From assembly GCA_029706075.1 (NCBI GenBank), contig JAINUG010000072.1:2793367-2857366 (forward strand): a stretch of 64,000 nt of DNA, in the 5' to 3' direction. The notes under the pieces were generated by a model. The model was not told the DNA's origin. It searched no databases and saw nothing but the letters and a program-made list of their open reading frames with translations. Both the position numbers and the translations under genes were made by a program. Shown in pieces: positions 60,956-64,000 of this stretch. The first letter of the stretch is position 1. The number at the start of each line of letters is the position of its first letter. Source of the DNA: Aldrovandia affinis. Taxonomy: Eukaryota; Chordata; Actinopteri; Notacanthiformes; Halosauridae.

Positions 60956-61877
60956 TTCCACAGAAGAGGTGGCTTTCTAAAACTGTTTTGACTTTAAGGG
61001 TAATTACATCCCCAAATTACATCCCCAATTACATACGATCTTCAATTCTCAAGAGAGTAAGCCATAAGAGTAACAGAGAAATAAACTGATCTCTATAATT
61101 AACTATTACCTTATTTTATTGTACATTTGTATATTTATTTAGAATTGGAAAAGGGTATTTGCTTAAAATGTGACTAACCTCAAGGCAACCACTTGTGTGC
61201 ATTTGTGATTTCTATGAAATAAACCTCTATCAATAAGCCTCGTTTAATGTGCTTACTTATTCAGACAAATATAACACAATCCTATCTGCATATTTAACAG
61301 TCATTATTTACGTAATTAAGAGTTTCACACATATTTGCTTATGTACATGCACTTATATTGCAGTAATTATGTTCTGTTTAGGGAGGAGCTTGTCCCTATT
61401 TTTTTTCTGTCAAAAATCTACATCATCAGTCTTTATTATCACATAGCAGTGTTTTAATTTTTGTCAAAATAAATCCTCAGTAAAGCCATTTGAATGTTTT
61501 GTTTGGGAGTACCTTTGTGTGGCCCTGTACTGTACTGTAAGCATCAATATTACCATGGACAGTAAGGCATAGCTCAATGCAAGCACAGGAATTATGAATG
61601 TGCTCACCCTTGATTCACGTACTGACAGGGCCAGTCAGTCCTGTCTCAGAATTGCAACACCTTTCAAGGTTCTGTACGTTTCCGTTGAGTTCAAACCAAA
61701 TTCAGTCTCCTCCGCGGTGGCAGACACCATGAGCCCCAGTGGAGGAAATTAGGAAGAGGGAGCCGAGTAGCAGGAGCCCAGTCAGCTGGTTTTGAAGTTG
61801 GCTTTATGGAAAATAAACTGACACTCCATTAGTCCATGCTCATGTGTGTCATAAGCAGTCGGTGCTTAGTAATAGGG
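60956..61877. other. Unassigned AT-rich sequence
   Basis: Nothing recognised. Confidence 0.45.
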
Positions 61878-61995
61878 TGGCAGTGCAGTATAATGGTAAG
61901 GGAACTGGGCTTGTAACTAGAGGTTGCAGGTTTGATTCCCACTATGGGGCAAGGGGTATGGATAAGAACATCTGATAAATGGTTAATTTTAATTG
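61878..61995 (+). mobile_element. tRNA-derived SINE with L2-like tail, shortened
   Basis: ggcagtgcagtataatggta resembles an A-box region and aggtttgattccc a B-box. The tail ggataagaacatctgataaatgg resembles the L2 3' end, so an L2-type LINE probably moved it. Its middle is much shorter than usual. Confidence 0.7.
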
Positions 61996-62600
61996 TGACA
62001 AGGTGCCATGGTCACCAGCAGCTGGTAGATCATATTCAGACTCTACAAGAACATGTATTGCTTCGCAAAACCCTGGGACAACATTCAGGTCACAAAATAA
62101 ACACATATTGCTGGTCAATCTAAAAAGATTATGATGTTGATAGTCTGGAAAATGTAACATAGGTGACTTTTACTTTTACTAAGACCTACTGCAGAAAAAC
62201 AATAATGATATCTAATGTAAAGGATCACATATGCAAACAAGAAAAGGTCTATATCAGTGAACTTGACTTCTCAATGTTTAATTAAATGTCTGGTTACAGG
62301 CCACCAGTTATTATAAGTGAAGTGTTTGTATAATAAGTTAAATTAGTCAGAGGAAGTAGTGAAATTAATGAGCTTTTAGGTATTTAATCTTGAATTATGA
62401 AACTATTAAATGTGCTCTACACAGCTCTTCTCAAATGTATCAATGGTGGGATTTTATTCTACCACCTGTGCAGAATAGAACTCTATAATAATCTTCAATT
62501 TAAATGTATTTTAATTTGGCATGCATTTTTACAACCGGTAGCCTTTTATCCGACTCACATGGAGTGGTATCTGAATCAAGATATACTAGTTGATTCATGA
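61996..62600. other. Unassigned AT-rich sequence
   Basis: Nothing recognised. Confidence 0.45.
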
Positions 62601-62822
62601 GGTGCACGGTGGAGCAGTGGATAGCACTGTTGCCGCACAGTAAGAAGGTCCCGGGGTCGAATCCCGGCTGGGGTTTTTCTATGTGGAGTTTGCATGTTCT
62701 CCTGTGAACTCTCTGTGTGGGTTTCCTCCAGGTACTCCGGTTTCCTCCCACAGACCAAAGACATGCACATTAGGCTAATTGGAGAGTCTAGGTATGAGTG
62801 AGTGAGTGAATGGTGTATGTGC
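62601..62822 (+). mobile_element. SINE, same family as 29698-30055, 3' truncated
   Basis: ggtgcacggtggagcagtgg, then a B-box-like gggtcgaatcccgg, then gtttcctcccacagacc. It stops near gtgagtgaatggtgtatgtg, before the family's usual right third. No target duplication found. Confidence 0.75.
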
Positions 62823-63475
62823 TCTAATAGTATATGAGCATTACAAAACAAACAAAAAAGAACTGGGATAAAAAGATACTGGTCTCTCTTTGAAACTAAT
62901 GTCATTGGTATTTTAAATGTGCCCTTCAAACTCAAAGTTGTTAACAATGCAGGTCAGGGAGAATGATATCAGTGCCTATTTCAGATATGTATGTCATCTT
63001 TAAATGCAAGAACCGATCAATAGCATCAAATTCTTTCGCGAGACCCAAGGCTCATTGCATTCAGTGTGGATCATTTCCTCCTCAAGGTAGAGAAAAGGCC
63101 CTATCCTTTGAGGAATGAACAAGCTATTTTTGTACATCTGTAATATCCATATCAACCTCTAAAAAGTGTTCCATTGTGGGATATTAAACTGCTTATTCCC
63201 CCCCGGAGAATTTAAAGAAGCTGAGTGACATGTAAGCACAGAGGCAAACTCTCGCCGTGTGGCTTGTATAGTGCAAATTAGCCGGTGACTCATGGGTAAG
63301 TGTACCGCAGGGGTGTGAGGGGAGGGTGGTAAAGCTGTGAGTTGAGGACAATGTACATCTGCTGATGTCAAATGTGATCGAAAAATAATCCTAAAATGTT
63401 TGTGGCTCCATACTTTCTGATTAATTCAACTTGAAAAAAGAAACAGCATTGAAAATAAATTCATACATTCAAATG
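62823..63475. other. Unassigned sequence
   Basis: A C-run at 63198-63203. Nothing else is recognised. Confidence 0.45.
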
Positions 63476-63498
63476 TGTATATATATATATATATATAC
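63476..63498. repeat. (TA)n microsatellite
   Basis: A TA array at the edge of the Tc1-like element. TA is also its target site. Confidence 0.9.
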
Positions 63499-64000
63499 AT
63501 ACAATGGGGGAAATAAGTATTGAACATTTTTGTCCAGTAAATGTATTTCCAATGAGCCTATTCAAGTGAAATTTGCACCAGAGTTTGGTATTAACTCAAA
63601 AAATCCAGACAAAAAATCTAAACATTAAAGTCAATATGTAAATAAAGTTATGTGTAATAAAGTGGAATTAAACAGGAAAAAATAAAATATTTTTCCTGAT
63701 TCTCTTAGAGTCCTTTAAGTGCCATTTGGCAAACTCCAGGTGGGCTGTCATATGCCTTTCACTCAGGAGTAGCTTCCGTCTAGCCACTACCAAAAAGGCC
63801 TGATTGATGGAGTGCTGCAGAGATGTTTGTCCTTCTGCCAGGTTCTCCCATCGCTGCAGAGGAACTCTGAAGCTCTCTTAGAGTGGCCATTGGGTTCTTG
63901 GTCACCTCCCTGACCATGGCCCTTCTTGCCGGGTTACTGAGTTTGGCCAGACGGCCAGCTCTAAGAAGAGTTGTGGTGCTTCCAAACTTCTTCCATTTCA
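63499..64000 (-). mobile_element. Tc1-like transposon, partial, runs out of the window
   Basis: The left terminus acaatgggggaaataagtat is a fish Tc1-type end. From about 63690 the minus strand encodes transposase pieces: REVTKNPMATLRELQSS (DNA-binding part), ISAALHQSG, then ERHMTAHLEFAKWHLKDS, which lies just before the first catalytic Asp in Tc1 proteins. A frameshift near 63796 and stops make it inactive. The catalytic region is missing between the coding part and the terminus. The rest lies beyond 64000. Confidence 0.7.

Noticed and set aside
62601-62680. Functional tRNA gene
   Set aside because: A- and B-box-like words are present but there is no cloverleaf or anticodon arm. It is a SINE head. 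The same holds at 61878, 17534, 30055 and 54985.

Overview
This window looks like a gene-poor piece of a ray-finned fish (teleost) nuclear genome. It is AT-rich and full of microsatellites. It carries transposable-element families typical of fish: UnaL2/L2-type LINE 3' ends, tRNA-derived SINEs, Tc1/mariner, hAT-type and Harbinger-type DNA elements, and an LTR element. I found no host protein-coding gene, rRNA or functional tRNA that I can defend. Most open frames are chance frames, microsatellite translations or remains of transposons. The species cannot be fixed from the sequence alone.

Layout. 0-1.1 kb: two copies of one inverted-repeat DNA element in opposite orientation. 1.6-4 kb: a Tc1 end, an (AC)n array and two CpG-rich patches. 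5.6-6.0 kb: a SINE. 7.2-8.7 kb: a three-level nest (Tc1-family element > Harbinger-like element > L2 3' end). 8.9-9.1 kb: a hAT MITE. 10.9-12.3 kb: a truncated APE-type LINE (family A). 17.2-18.6 kb: a SINE with a 16-bp target duplication, then a solo LTR. 21.6-22.6 kb: two MITEs and a Tc1 end. 24.6-26.9 kb: a 2.3-kb element with long inverted termini and no recognisable transposase.

27.9-34.2 kb: a near full-length but dead LINE A (coiled-coil and esterase-like ORF1, then endonuclease and reverse transcriptase ORF2). It is interrupted by a SINE with a 13-bp target duplication and by a Rex1/CR1-like LINE fragment. 35-43 kb: CA/TG arrays, a CpG-rich patch, MITEs, and a second LTR fragment interrupted by a clean hAT MITE. 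43.5-47.9 kb: three decayed Tc1/mariner elements, one split by an L2 insertion. 47.9-54.6 kb: mostly unassigned sequence with a TG-rich array. 54.7-62.8 kb: SINEs, an L2 3' end and a repeat containing a 5S-rRNA-like stretch. The last 500 bp enter another Tc1-like element that runs out of the window.

The parts form no pathway. What the window records is a history of insertions, including an L2-type LINE and SINEs that appear to borrow LINE 3' tails. A few non-repetitive patches (2.6-3.9, 15.7-15.9, 36.7-37.1 and 57.4-58.3 kb) could be regulatory DNA, but only cross-species alignment could show that.
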